Part shown: piece by piece, positions 23,189 to 38,150 of the stretch | How the letters are laid out: each line of letters opens with the position of its first letter | How positions within the stretch are numbered: the first letter of the stretch is position 1 | NCBI GenBank assembly: GCA_930367205.1 | Contig: CAKNEZ010000015.1 | Span: 62,001-126,000, forward strand | Reading direction: 5' to 3' | DNA: 64,000 nt | Source of the DNA: Acanthosoma haemorrhoidale | Lineage: Eukaryota > Arthropoda > Insecta > Hemiptera > Acanthosomatidae | Translations under genes and position numbers: made by a program | The notes under the pieces: generated by a model | Seen by the model: the letters and a program-made list of their open reading frames with translations, nothing else | Told to the model about the DNA's origin: nothing | Databases searched by the model: none

Positions 23189-26180
23189 ATTTATTATACA
23201 GGAGTTGACTGGGCGCCTTTGCAAAATTGAGGGCAGCTTCTGAAAAAAAACAAAATGTTACGATTGAATCAGTTTCTAATGCATGATCATAACATTTACA
23301 GTTACTAAATTAAACAGTCATGCTTTGAAGGTTTGATCAAAAAGTGACGAGAATTTTATAATCGATGTGTTTTTCCAATTTCAATAGCGTAGAGCATATG
23401 AGTTCCTGCCAGAAGGTCGTATGGTCGTTCCAAAGTAAACTTGGAAGTAATGCGCTGTTTATGTGAAGTGAGCTGACAAAAAAGACTGGAATTGTGGCAA
23501 GACAATTTGTGGCAATCGCATCACAATAACGCTCACTCCTCACCGATTGTTCATAATTTTTTAGCGAAAAACAACACTATTGAGTTACCTCACCAACCGT
23601 ATTCACCGGACATGGCTCCCAGCAACTTCTTTTTGTTCCTCAAGTTGAAAAACACCTTGAAAGGATGACAACACCATTGATGCGAGATCGCTGAAGGAGC
23701 TAAGAGCTATATCAAATAGTGAGTTTGACATGATGAAGATTGGAAAAAGCGCTGTCACAAGTGTATTATTATATCTGAGGGGATTACTTTGAAGGGGACA
23801 AAATTGCTATTGATGAATAAATAACTACCATAAATACCAGTGCATAATACTCAACTTAAACCAAATACCTACTTAATGCTCATGTGAACATAGTAATTAC
23901 TGCCGTTATACGCTTCTATGTTTTATATGTACAATGTTTTTCACTTAACTAGCGTTGGTGTATTAATTGAAATATCATTCGACGGAAAAAATAAATAAGC
24001 ACATTTGTATTGATAATTTTATGCACCTCAATTTTGTATATAGGGTACATTTTGCTAAAATCCACTAGTTTGCGAGATATTTGAGAAAAATCGAGAAAAA
24101 AAATCAGAAATAAACCACCCCCCTAATTCCGAAAACTACACGGCGTGATTGCTTCAATACAGAAAAAACTTACTGAAAAAAAAGGATTTTTGTATGGAGT
24201 GTTTGATGGTGTGGGTAGAACCTTGATAATTGATTAAAAAAAATGGTTAAAGAGGGGAATGATCTTCGGGGCTTCTGGAAACATTATGCGATTCTTGACC
24301 CTATTTCCGATGAAAGTACAATCAACGAGATTCTTTTTTTGTAGATCACCTTCATGCTTTAAGGTAAAATATTTTCTTTCTTCAATAAGACATGAGTTGA
24401 GTTAAAACCATCAATTAGCCGAACGGGATGGTAAATTGTATTGCTTATCTGACAGTATTTCATGAATAAATGTATATTGATTACAGAGCGTACCTGATTC
24501 ATATTGCGATATATATTACAGTAAACTAAAAAATTATATTCATTAATTAAATATGATTCCGAACATAAGAAAGGATGCATGTTTTGTTTCGCCTGTGGAT
24601 TTATAAATATAAAACAAAAAGTTATCATAACAGTTACTCGAAGCAGCAAAAAGCTTAGTCATTTTTTTTCATTAGCTGGTTGGTCAAGATAATAAATTTA
24701 AAAAAACAATTACAAAGGAAAACTATCATTTACGACTCTTTCTTAATATCTGCTAACATATTTTTTATCTTCGATGAAACATAGTAAGTCCCAAAAATGA
24801 GCGAGTGTCCAGATAATATGATAAATTGTTATTATCTTCTGACAGTAATTAATAATAAACACATATCCTTGCAAGGGCAAACCATATAAAATACGTCTTA
24901 AAATTATTTTGAATTGAACTATATAGTCGTATACATTTAATGAAGCAAAGCTGCTACATAATCATTCTGAGAAAGAAGCTTTTCTTCTTTGCCTCTGGAT
25001 TTAAAAAACTAAATCAAATAAGACAATTAATTTTTAAATTTCAGAAACGGAACATTCAGTCATTCTGCATTTCTCAGCTGGTCAAACAGTTAAAATATAG
25101 CAATGTAACCCAAAACATTTTCATTCTTTAATAAAACACGATACGCCTTAAAAGGGTCTACTAGCAAGAGTTTTTGATAAAATTAATGAAAGATCTGACA
25201 CTAATGTATATTTTTGTTAGGGCATACTATAATCACAATGAAATATAAAACACTAAATTATTTTACTAAAAATTTATATTAATCAATTAAAGTTAATTAT
25301 ATTAAAAAAATAACTAATTATGAATAGAGAAAAAAATAAATTATTTGAATCAGTGAAACAGTGGGGCACTATAAATGTGCTAACTTTAAGCCTTCCAACA
25401 AAGTTTTTTTCCAAAGTATCATAGTTTTTTCTGAAGGGTTACCTGTTAATATTGCCAAAGATCAAAGGAGCTTTCCTTTTTTTTGTTTCCAAAGCCTAAA
25501 CAATAGATATTCTATCTAACCAATGCTTGTTTTAAAATAAAACTTGATTTGACCAAATAAATTTCATCATTCAACCCTTTTGTTTATAATTTTGTAACAG
25601 GTATTTATTTATTATATTTTAATCTTGAACTGTTTTCACTTTTAAACTTTGACGGTTTGTTTTATTTTAGAATCGTCTGACGTTGGCCTGAGAATGACAG
25701 ACGTTGGCTTTGGAAAATTCTACCAGTAAATAAAGCTAAACATTGAAAAATGCAAAACACTTATTCTGGGAGTTTGTCACACCCTCTGATGTGATTAGCT
25801 TATAGATAGTAATTATAACCGAGAAAATATAACGTAAAAGGTCGGCGGGTTTAAATTAAAATACTAATGATGACTTGTCAGATTGAAGGGAAATAATGAA
25901 CTAGTAAAGTCTAGACTTAAAGATTGGGAGGGTTGGCAAGTGACGAATATTAATGGAAATAGAGTTTAAAAGTTTGCGGCACGGATTAGGAATGAACGAC
26001 AAAAGGAAGCAGATTTGTAGGATCGGAAATATAAGTTGGATAAACAGATGAGTTGTAAGTTGTAAAGGAAATAATGAGGTCCTTTAAACCTAAATAATAA
26101 CACCTCTTTCAATTTAACTTCTCAATTATACTATTTCTTTTCTGATAAAAAAACTTTATACAGTTTATAGCTATTTGTTT
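23189..26180 (+). repeat. Satellite unit 7 (2992 bp)
   Basis: It has the GGATGGTAAATTG form together with GACCCTATTTCC and GGTTAAAGAGGGG, a combination seen again in unit 10. Confidence 0.95.
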
Positions 26181-29178
26181 ATTTATTATACAGGAGTTGA
26201 CCGGGCGCCTTTGCAAAATTGAGGGCAGCTTCTGAAAAAAAACAAAATGTTACGATTGAATCAGTTTCTAATGCATGATCATAACATTTACAGTTACTAA
26301 ATTAAACAGTCATGCTTTGAAGGTTTGATCAAAAAGTGACGAGAATTTTATAATCGATGTGTTTTTCCAATTTCAATAGCGTAGAGCATATGAGTTCCTG
26401 CCAGAAGGTCGTATGGTCGTTCCAAAGTAAACTTGGAAGTAATGCGCTGTTTATGTGAAGTGAGCTGACAAAAAAGACTGGAATTGTGGCAAGACAATTT
26501 GTGGCAATCGCATCACAATAACGCTCACTCCTCACCGATTGTTCATAATTTTTTAGCGAAAAACAACACTATTGAGTTACCTCACCAACCGTATTCACCG
26601 GACATGGCTCCCAGCAACTTCTTTTTGTTCCTCAAGTTGAAAAACACCTTGAAAGGATGACAACACCATTGATGCGAGATCGCTGAAGGAGCTAAGAGCT
26701 ATATCAAATAGTGAGTTTGACATGATGAAGATTGGAAAAAGCGCTGTCACAAGTGTATTATTATATCTGAGGGGATTACTTTGAAGGGGACAAAATTGCT
26801 ATTGATGAATAAATAACTACCATAAATACCAGTGCATAATACTCAACTTAAACCAAATACCTACTTAATGCTCATGTGAACATAGTAATTACTGCCGTTA
26901 TACGCTTCTATGTTTTATATGTACAATGTTTTTCACTTAACTAGCGTTGGTGTATTAATTGAAATATCATTCGACGGAAAAAATAAATAAGCACATTTGT
27001 ATTGATAATTTTATGCACCTCAATTTTGTATATAGGGTACATTTTGCTAAAATCCACTAGTTTGCGAGATATTTGAGAAAAATCGAGAAAAAAAATCAGA
27101 AATAAACCACCCCCCTAATTCCGAAAACTACACGGCGTGATTGCTTCAATACAGAAAAAACTTACTGAAAAAAAAGGATTTTTGTATGGAGTGTTTGATG
27201 GTGTGGGTAGAACCTTGATAATTGATTAAAAAAAAATGGTTAAGGAGGGGAATGATCTTCGGGGCTTCTGGAAACATTATGCGATTCTTGACCCCATTTC
27301 CGATGAAAGTACAATCAACGAGATTCTTTTTTTGTAGATCACCTTCATGCTTTAAGGTAAAATATTTTCTTTCTTCAATAAGACATGAGTTGAGTTAAAA
27401 CCATCAATTAGCCGAACGGGATGTAAATGTAAATTGTATTGCTTATCTGACAGTATTTCATGAATAAATGTATATTGATTACAGAGCGTACCTGATTCAT
27501 ATTGCGATATATATTACAGTAAACTAAAAAATTATATTCATTAATTAAATATGATTCCGAACATAAGAAAGGATGCATGTTTTGTTTCGCCTGTGGATTT
27601 ATAAATATAAAACAAAAAGTTATCATAACAGTTACTCGAAGCAGCAAAAAGCTTAGTCATTTTTTTTCATTAGCTGGTTGGTCAAGATAATAAATTTAAA
27701 AAAACAATTACAAAGGAAAACTATCATTTACGACTCTTTCTTAATATCTGCTAACATATTTTTTATCTTCGATGAAACATAGTAAGTCCCAAAAATGAGC
27801 GAGTGTCCAGATAATATGATAAATTGTTATTATCTTCTGACAGTAATTAATAATAAACACATATCCTTGCAAGGGCAAACCATATAAAATACGTCTTAAA
27901 ATTATTTTGAATTGAACTATATAGTCGTATACATTTAATGAAGCAAAGCTGCTACATAATCATTCTGAGAAAGAAGCTTTTCTTCTTTGCCTCTGGATTT
28001 AAAAAACTAAATCAAATAAGACAATTAATTTTTAAATTTCAGAAACGGAACATTCAGTCATTCTGCATTTCTCAGCTGGTCAAACAGTTAAAATATAGCA
28101 ATGTAACCCAAAACATTTTCATTCTTTAATAAAACACGATACGCCTTAAAAGGGTCTACTAGCAAGAGTTTTTGATAAAATTAATGAAAGATCTGACACT
28201 AATGTATATTTTTGTTAGGGCATACTATAATCACAATGAAATATAAAACACTAAATTATTTTACTAAAAATTTATATTAATCAATTAAAGTTAATTATAT
28301 TAAAAAAATAACTAATTATGAATAGAGAAAAAAATAAATTATTTGAATCAGTGAAACAGTGGGGCACTATAAATGTGCTAACTTTAAGCCTTCCAACAAA
28401 GTTTTTTTCCAAAGTATCATAGTTTTTTCTGAAGGGTTACCTGTTAATATTGCCAAAGATCAAAGGAGCTTTCCTTTTTTTTGTTTCCAAAGCCTAAACA
28501 ATAGATATTCTATCTAACCAATGCTTGTTTTAAAATAAAACTTGATTTGACCAAATAAATTTCATCATTCAACCCTTTTGTTTATAATTTTGTAACAGGT
28601 ATTTATTTATTATATTTTAATCTTGAACTGTTTTCACTTTTAAACTTTGACGGTTTGTTTTATTTTAGAATCGTCTGACGTTGGCCTGAGAATGACAGAC
28701 GTTGGCTTTGGAAAATTCTACCAGTAAATAAAGCTAAACATTGAAAAATGCAAAACACTTATTCTGGGAGTTTGTCACACCCTCTGATGTGATTAGCTTA
28801 TAGATAGTAATTATAACCGAGAAAATATAACGTAAAAGGTCGGCGGGTTTAAATTAAAATACTAATGATGACTTGTCAGATTGAAGGGAAATAATGAACT
28901 AGTAAAGTCTAGACTTAAAGATTGGGAGGGTTGGCAAGTGACGAATATTAATGGAAATAGAGTTTAAAAGTTTGCGGCACGGATTAGGAATGAACGACAA
29001 AAGGAAGCAGATTTGTAGGATCGGAAATATAAGTTGGATAAACAGATGAGTTGTAAGTTGTAAAGGAAATAATGAGGTCCTTTAAACCTAAATAATAACA
29101 CCTCTTTCAATTTAACTTCTCAATTATACTATTTCTTTTCTGATAAAAAAACTTTATACAGTTTATAGCTATTTGTTT
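26181..29178 (+). repeat. Satellite unit 8 (2998 bp)
   Basis: Starts with GAGTTGACCGGGCGCC instead of GAGTTGACTGGGCGCC, a change shared with unit 10. Confidence 0.95.
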
Positions 29179-32176
29179 ATTTATTATACAGGAGTTGACT
29201 GGGCGCCTTTGCAAAATTGAGGGCAGCTTCTGAAAAAAAACAAAATGTTACGATTGAATCAGTTTCTAATGCATGATCATAACATTTACAGTTACTAAAT
29301 TAAACAGTCATGCTTTGAAGGTTTGATCAAAAAGTGACGAGAATTTTATAATCGATGTGTTTTTCCAATTTCAATAGCGTAGAGCATATGAGTTCCTGCC
29401 AGAAGGTCGTATGGTCGTTCCAAAGTAAACTTGGAAGTAATGCGCTGTTTATGTGAAGTGAGCTGACAAAAAAGACTGGAATTGTGGCAAGACAATTTGT
29501 GGCAATCGCATCACAATAACGCTCACTCCTCACCGATTGTTCATAATTTTTTAGCGAAAAACAACACTATTGAGTTACCTCACCAACCGTATTCACCGGA
29601 CATGGCTCCCAGCAACTTCTTTTTGTTCCTCAAGTTGAAAAACACCTTGAAAGGATGACAACACCATTGATGCGAGATCGCTGAAGGAGCTAAGAGCTAT
29701 ATCAAATAGTGAGTTTGACATGATGAAGATTGGAAAAAGCGCTGTCACAAGTGTATTATTATATCTGAGGGGATTACTTTGAAGGGGACAAAATTGCTAT
29801 TGATGAATAAATAACTACCATAAATACCAGTGCATAATACTCAACTTAAACCAAATACCTACTTAATGCTCATGTGAACATAGTAATTACTGCCGTTATA
29901 CGCTTCTATGTTTTATATGTACAATGTTTTTCACTTAACTAGCGTTGGTGTATTAATTGAAATATCATTCGACGGAAAAAATAAATAAGCACATTTGTAT
30001 TGATAATTTTATGCACCTCAATTTTGTATATAGGGTACATTTTGCTAAAATCCACTAGTTTGCGAGATATTTGAGAAAAATCGAGAAAAAAAATCAGAAA
30101 TAAACCACCCCCCTAATTCCGAAAACTACACGGCGTGATTGCTTCAATACAGAAAAAACTTACTGAAAAAAAAGGATTTTTGTATGGAGTGTTTGATGGT
30201 GTGGGTAGAACCTTGATAATTGATTAAAAAAAAATGGTTAAGGAGGGGAATGATCTTCGGGGCTTCTGGAAACATTATGCGATTCTTGACCCCATTTCCG
30301 ATGAAAGTACAATCAACGAGATTCTTTTTTTGTAGATCACCTTCATGCTTTAAGGTAAAATATTTTCTTTCTTCAATAAGACATGAGTTGAGTTAAAACC
30401 ATCAATTAGCCGAACGGGATGTAAATGTAAATTGTATTGCTTATCTGACAGTATTTCATGAATAAATGTATATTGATTACAGAGCGTACCTGATTCATAT
30501 TGCGATATATATTACAGTAAACTAAAAAATTATATTCATTAATTAAATATGATTCCGAACATAAGAAAGGATGCATGTTTTGTTTCGCCTGTGGATTTAT
30601 AAATATAAAACAAAAAGTTATCATAACAGTTACTCGAAGCAGCAAAAAGCTTAGTCATTTTTTTTCATTAGCTGGTTGGTCAAGATAATAAATTTAAAAA
30701 AACAATTACAAAGGAAAACTATCATTTACGACTCTTTCTTAATATCTGCTAACATATTTTTTATCTTCGATGAAACATAGTAAGTCCCAAAAATGAGCGA
30801 GTGTCCAGATAATATGATAAATTGTTATTATCTTCTGACAGTAATTAATAATAAACACATATCCTTGCAAGGGCAAACCATATAAAATACGTCTTAAAAT
30901 TATTTTGAATTGAACTATATAGTCGTATACATTTAATGAAGCAAAGCTGCTACATAATCATTCTGAGAAAGAAGCTTTTCTTCTTTGCCTCTGGATTTAA
31001 AAAACTAAATCAAATAAGACAATTAATTTTTAAATTTCAGAAACGGAACATTCAGTCATTCTGCATTTCTCAGCTGGTCAAACAGTTAAAATATAGCAAT
31101 GTAACCCAAAACATTTTCATTCTTTAATAAAACACGATACGCCTTAAAAGGGTCTACTAGCAAGAGTTTTTGATAAAATTAATGAAAGATCTGACACTAA
31201 TGTATATTTTTGTTAGGGCATACTATAATCACAATGAAATATAAAACACTAAATTATTTTACTAAAAATTTATATTAATCAATTAAAGTTAATTATATTA
31301 AAAAAATAACTAATTATGAATAGAGAAAAAAATAAATTATTTGAATCAGTGAAACAGTGGGGCACTATAAATGTGCTAACTTTAAGCCTTCCAACAAAGT
31401 TTTTTTCCAAAGTATCATAGTTTTTTCTGAAGGGTTACCTGTTAATATTGCCAAAGATCAAAGGAGCTTTCCTTTTTTTTGTTTCCAAAGCCTAAACAAT
31501 AGATATTCTATCTAACCAATGCTTGTTTTAAAATAAAACTTGATTTGACCAAATAAATTTCATCATTCAACCCTTTTGTTTATAATTTTGTAACAGGTAT
31601 TTATTTATTATATTTTAATCTTGAACTGTTTTCACTTTTAAACTTTGACGGTTTGTTTTATTTTAGAATCGTCTGACGTTGGCCTGAGAATGACAGACGT
31701 TGGCTTTGGAAAATTCTACCAGTAAATAAAGCTAAACATTGAAAAATGCAAAACACTTATTCTGGGAGTTTGTCACACCCTCTGATGTGATTAGCTTATA
31801 GATAGTAATTATAACCGAGAAAATATAACGTAAAAGGTCGGCGGGTTTAAATTAAAATACTAATGATGACTTGTCAGATTGAAGGGAAATAATGAACTAG
31901 TAAAGTCTAGACTTAAAGATTGGGAGGGTTGGCAAGTGACGAATATTAATGGAAATAGAGTTTAAAAGTTTGCGGCACGGATTAGGAATGAACGACAAAA
32001 GGAAGCAGATTTGTAGGATCGGAAATATAAGTTGGATAAACAGATGAGTTGTAAGTTGTAAAGGAAATAATGAGGTCCTTTAAACCTAAATAATAACACC
32101 TCTTTCAATTTAACTTCTCAATTATACTATTTCTTTTCTGATAAAAAAACTTTATACAGTTTATAGCTATTTGTTT
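29179..32176 (+). repeat. Satellite unit 9 (2998 bp)
   Basis: Matches unit 8 in length and in the subrepeat A variant, but keeps the common GACTGGGCGCC start. Confidence 0.95.
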
Positions 32177-35168
32177 ATTTATTATACAGGAGTTGACCGG
32201 GCGCCTTTGCAAAATTGAGGGCAGCTTCTGAAAAAAAACAAAATGTTACGATTGAATCAGTTTCTAATGCATGATCATAACATTTACAGTTACTAAATTA
32301 AACAGTCATGCTTTGAAGGTTTGATCAAAAAGTGACGAGAATTTTATAATCGATGTGTTTTTCCAATTTCAATAGCGTAGAGCATATGAGTTCCTGCCAG
32401 AAGGTCGTATGGTCGTTCCAAAGTAAACTTGGAAGTAATGCGCTGTTTATGTGAAGTGAGCTGACAAAAAAGACTGGAATTGTGGCAAGACAATTTGTGG
32501 CAATCGCATCACAATAACGCTCACTCCTCACCGATTGTTCATAATTTTTTAGCGAAAAACAACACTATTGAGTTACCTCACCAACCGTATTCACCGGACA
32601 TGGCTCCCAGCAACTTCTTTTTGTTCCTCAAGTTGAAAAACACCTTGAAAGGATGACAACACCATTGATGCGAGATCGCTGAAGGAGCTAAGAGCTATAT
32701 CAAATAGTGAGTTTGACATGATGAAGATTGGAAAAAGCGCTGTCACAAGTGTATTATTATATCTGAGGGGATTACTTTGAAGGGGACAAAATTGCTATTG
32801 ATGAATAAATAACTACCATAAATACCAGTGCATAATACTCAACTTAAACCAAATACCTACTTAATGCTCATGTGAACATAGTAATTACTGCCGTTATACG
32901 CTTCTATGTTTTATATGTACAATGTTTTTCACTTAACTAGCGTTGGTGTATTAATTGAAATATCATTCGACGGAAAAAATAAATAAGCACATTTGTATTG
33001 ATAATTTTATGCACCTCAATTTTGTATATAGGGTACATTTTGCTAAAATCCACTAGTTTGCGAGATATTTGAGAAAAATCGAGAAAAAAAATCAGAAATA
33101 AACCACCCCCCTAATTCCGAAAACTACACGGCGTGATTGCTTCAATACAGAAAAAACTTACTGAAAAAAAAGGATTTTTGTATGGAGTGTTTGATGGTGT
33201 GGGTAGAACCTTGATAATTGATTAAAAAAAATGGTTAAAGAGGGGAATGATCTTCGGGGCTTCTGGAAACATTATGCGATTCTTGACCCTATTTCCGATG
33301 AAAGTACAATCAACGAGATTCTTTTTTTGTAGATCACCTTCATGCTTTAAGGTAAAATATTTTCTTTCTTCAATAAGACATGAGTTGAGTTAAAACCATC
33401 AATTAGCCGAACGGGATGGTAAATTGTATTGCTTATCTGACAGTATTTCATGAATAAATGTATATTGATTACAGAGCGTACCTGATTCATATTGCGATAT
33501 ATATTACAGTAAACTAAAAAATTATATTCATTAATTAAATATGATTCCGAACATAAGAAAGGATGCATGTTTTGTTTCGCCTGTGGATTTATAAATATAA
33601 AACAAAAAGTTATCATAACAGTTACTCGAAGCAGCAAAAAGCTTAGTCATTTTTTTTCATTAGCTGGTTGGTCAAGATAATAAATTTAAAAAAACAATTA
33701 CAAAGGAAAACTATCATTTACGACTCTTTCTTAATATCTGCTAACATATTTTTTATCTTCGATGAAACATAGTAAGTCCCAAAAATGAGCGAGTGTCCAG
33801 ATAATATGATAAATTGTTATTATCTTCTGACAGTAATTAATAATAAACACATATCCTTGCAAGGGCAAACCATATAAAATACGTCTTAAAATTATTTTGA
33901 ATTGAACTATATAGTCGTATACATTTAATGAAGCAAAGCTGCTACATAATCATTCTGAGAAAGAAGCTTTTCTTCTTTGCCTCTGGATTTAAAAAACTAA
34001 ATCAAATAAGACAATTAATTTTTAAATTTCAGAAACGGAACATTCAGTCATTCTGCATTTCTCAGCTGGTCAAACAGTTAAAATATAGCAATGTAACCCA
34101 AAACATTTTCATTCTTTAATAAAACACGATACGCCTTAAAAGGGTCTACTAGCAAGAGTTTTTGATAAAATTAATGAAAGATCTGACACTAATGTATATT
34201 TTTGTTAGGGCATACTATAATCACAATGAAATATAAAACACTAAATTATTTTACTAAAAATTTATATTAATCAATTAAAGTTAATTATATTAAAAAAATA
34301 ACTAATTATGAATAGAGAAAAAAATAAATTATTTGAATCAGTGAAACAGTGGGGCACTATAAATGTGCTAACTTTAAGCCTTCCAACAAAGTTTTTTTCC
34401 AAAGTATCATAGTTTTTTCTGAAGGGTTACCTGTTAATATTGCCAAAGATCAAAGGAGCTTTCCTTTTTTTTGTTTCCAAAGCCTAAACAATAGATATTC
34501 TATCTAACCAATGCTTGTTTTAAAATAAAACTTGATTTGACCAAATAAATTTCATCATTCAACCCTTTTGTTTATAATTTTGTAACAGGTATTTATTTAT
34601 TATATTTTAATCTTGAACTGTTTTCACTTTTAAACTTTGACGGTTTGTTTTATTTTAGAATCGTCTGACGTTGGCCTGAGAATGACAGACGTTGGCTTTG
34701 GAAAATTCTACCAGTAAATAAAGCTAAACATTGAAAAATGCAAAACACTTATTCTGGGAGTTTGTCACACCCTCTGATGTGATTAGCTTATAGATAGTAA
34801 TTATAACCGAGAAAATATAACGTAAAAGGTCGGCGGGTTTAAATTAAAATACTAATGATGACTTGTCAGATTGAAGGGAAATAATGAACTAGTAAAGTCT
34901 AGACTTAAAGATTGGGAGGGTTGGCAAGTGACGAATATTAATGGAAATAGAGTTTAAAAGTTTGCGGCACGGATTAGGAATGAACGACAAAAGGAAGCAG
35001 ATTTGTAGGATCGGAAATATAAGTTGGATAAACAGATGAGTTGTAAGTTGTAAAGGAAATAATGAGGTCCTTTAAACCTAAATAATAACACCTCTTTCAA
35101 TTTAACTTCTCAATTATACTATTTCTTTTCTGATAAAAAAACTTTATACAGTTTATAGCTATTTGTTT
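32177..35168 (+). repeat. Satellite unit 10 (2992 bp)
   Basis: Combines the GACCGGGCGCC start of unit 8 with the GACCCTATTTCC and GGATGGTAAATTG body of unit 7, as expected after recombination or gene conversion between units. Confidence 0.95.
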
Positions 35169-38150
35169 ATTTATTATACAGGAGTTGACTGGGCGCCTTT
35201 GCAAAATTGAGGGCAGCTTCTGAAAAAAAACAAAATGTTACGATTGAATCAGTTTCTAATGCATGATCATAACATTTACAGTTACTAAATTAAACAGTCA
35301 TGCTTTGAAGGTTTGATCAAAAAGTGACGAGAATTTTATAATCGATGTGTTTTTCCAATTTCAATAGCGTAGAGCATATGATTTCCTGCCGGAAGGTCGT
35401 ATGGTCGTTCCAAAGTAAACTTGGAAGTAATGCGCTGTTTATGTGAAGTGAGCTGACAAAAAAGACTGGAATTGTGGCAAGACAATTTGTGGCAATCGCA
35501 TCACAATAACGCTCACTCCTCACCGATTGTTCATAATTTTTTAGCAACAAAAACAACACTATTGAGTTACCTCACCAACCGTATTCACCGGACATGGCTC
35601 CCAGCAACTTCTTTTTGTTCCTCAAGTTGAAAAACACCTTGAAAGGATGACAACACCATTGATGCGAGATCGCTGAAGGAGCTAAGAGCTATATCAAATA
35701 GTGAGTTTGACATGATGAAGATTGGAAAAAGCGCTGTCACAAGTGTATTATTATATCTGAGGGGATTACTTTGAAGGGGACAAAATTGCTATTGATGAAT
35801 AAATAACTACCATAAATACCAGTGCATAATACTCAACTTAAACCAAATACCTACTTAATGCTCATGTGAACATAGTAATTACTGCCGTTATACGCTTCTA
35901 TGTTTTATATGTACAATGTTTTTCACTTAACTAGCGTTGGTGTATTAATTGAAATATCATTCGACGGAAAAAATAAATAAGCACATTTGTATTGATAATT
36001 TTATGCACCTCAATTTTGTATATAGGGTACATTTTGCTAAAATCCACTAGTTTGCGAGATATTTGAGAAAAATCAGAAATAAACCACCCCCCTAATTCCG
36101 AAAACTACACGGCGTGATTGCTTCAATACAGAAAAAACTTACTGAAAAAAAAGGATTTTTGTATGGAGTGTTTGATGGTGTGGGTAGAACCTTGATAATT
36201 GATTAAAAAAAAATGGTTAAGGAGGGGAATGATCTTCGGGGCTTCTGGAAACATTATGCGATTCTTGACCCCATTTCCGATGAAAGTACAATCAACGAGA
36301 TTCTTTTTTTGTAGATCACCTTCATGCTTTAAGGTAAAATATTTTCTTTCTTCAATAAGACATGAGTTGAGTTAAAACCATCAATTAGCCGAACGGGATG
36401 GTAAATTGTATTGCTTATCTGACAGTATTTCATGAATAAATGTATATTGATTACAGAGCGTACCTGATTCATATTGCGATATATATTACAGTAAACTAAA
36501 AAATTATATTCATTAATTAAATATGATTCCGAACATAAGAAAGGATGCATGTTTTGTTTCGCCTGTGGATTTATAAATATAAAACAAAAAGTTATCATAA
36601 CAGTTACTCGAAGCAGCAAAAAGCTTAGTCATTTTTTTTCATTAGCTGGTTGGTCAAGATAATAAATTTAAAAAAACAATTACAAAGGAAAACTATCATT
36701 TACGACTCTTTCTTAATATCTGCTAACATATTTTTTATCTTCGATGAAACATAGTAAGTCCCAAAAATGAGCGAGTGTCCAGATAATATGATAAATTGTT
36801 ATTATCTTCTGACAGTAATTAATAATAAACACATATCCTTGCAAGGGCAAACCATATAAAATACGTCTTAAAATTATTTTGAATTGAACTATATAGTCGT
36901 ATACATTTAATGAAGCAAAGCTGCTACATAATCATTCTGAGAAAGAAGCTTTTCTTCTTTGCCTCTGGATTTAAAAAACTAAATCAAATAAGACAATTAA
37001 TTTTTAAATTTCAGAAACGGAACATTCAGTCATTCTGCATTTCTCAGCTGGTCAAACAGTTAAAATATAGCAATGTAACCCAAAACATTTTCATTCTTTA
37101 ATAAAACACGATACGCCTTAAAAGGGTCTACTAGCAAGAGTTTTTGATAAAATTAATGAAAGATCTGACACTAATGTATATTTTTGTTAGGGCATACTAT
37201 AATCACAATGAAATATAAAACACTAAATTATTTTACTAAAAATTTATATTAATCAATTAAAGTTAATTATATTAAAAAAATAACTAATTATGAATAGAGA
37301 AAAAAATAAATTATTTGAATCAGTGAAACAGTGGGGCACTATAAATGTGCTAACTTTAAGCCTTCCAACAAAGTTTTTTTCCAAAGTATCATAGTTTTTT
37401 CTGAAGGGTTACCTGTTAATATTGCCAAAGATCAAAGGAGCTTTCCTTTTTTTTGTTTCCAAAGCCTAAACAATAGATATTCTATCTAACCAATGCTTGT
37501 TTTAAAATAAAACTTGATTTGACCAAATAAATTTCATCATTCAACCCTTTTGTTTATAATTTTGTAACAGGTATTTATTTATTATATTTTAATCTTGAAC
37601 TGTTTTCACTTTTAAACTTTGACGGTTTGTTTTATTTTAGAATCGTCTGACGTTGGCCTGAGAATGGCAGACGTTGGCTTTGGAAAATTCTACCAGTAAA
37701 TAAAGCTAAACATTGAAAAATGCAAAACACTTATTCTGGGAGTTTGTCACACCCTCTGATGTGATTAGCTTATAGATAGTAATTATAACCGAGAAAATAT
37801 AACGTAAAAGGTCGGCGGGTTTAAATTAAAATACTAATGATGACTTGTCAGATTGAAGGGAAATAATGAACTAGTAAAGTCTAGACTTAAAGATTGGGAG
37901 GGTTGGCAAGTGACGAATATTAATGGAAATAGAGTTTAAAAGTTTGCGGCACGGATTAGGAATGAACGACAAAAGGAAGCAGATTTGTAGGATCGGAAAT
38001 ATAAGTTGGATAAACAGATGAGTTGTAAGTTGTAAAGGAAATAATGAGGTCCTTTAAACCTAAATAATAACACCTCTTTCAATTTAACTTCTCAATTATA
38101 CTATTTCTTTTCTGATAAAAAAACTTTATACAGTTTATAGCTATTTGTTT
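35169..38150 (+). repeat. Satellite unit 11 (2982 bp, shortest full unit)
   Basis: Lacks about 14 bp near 36074, where the others read AAAAATCGAGAAAAAAAATCAG. It shares TTAGCAACAAAAACAACAC with unit 4 and has a private GAATGGCAGACG near 37663. Confidence 0.95.
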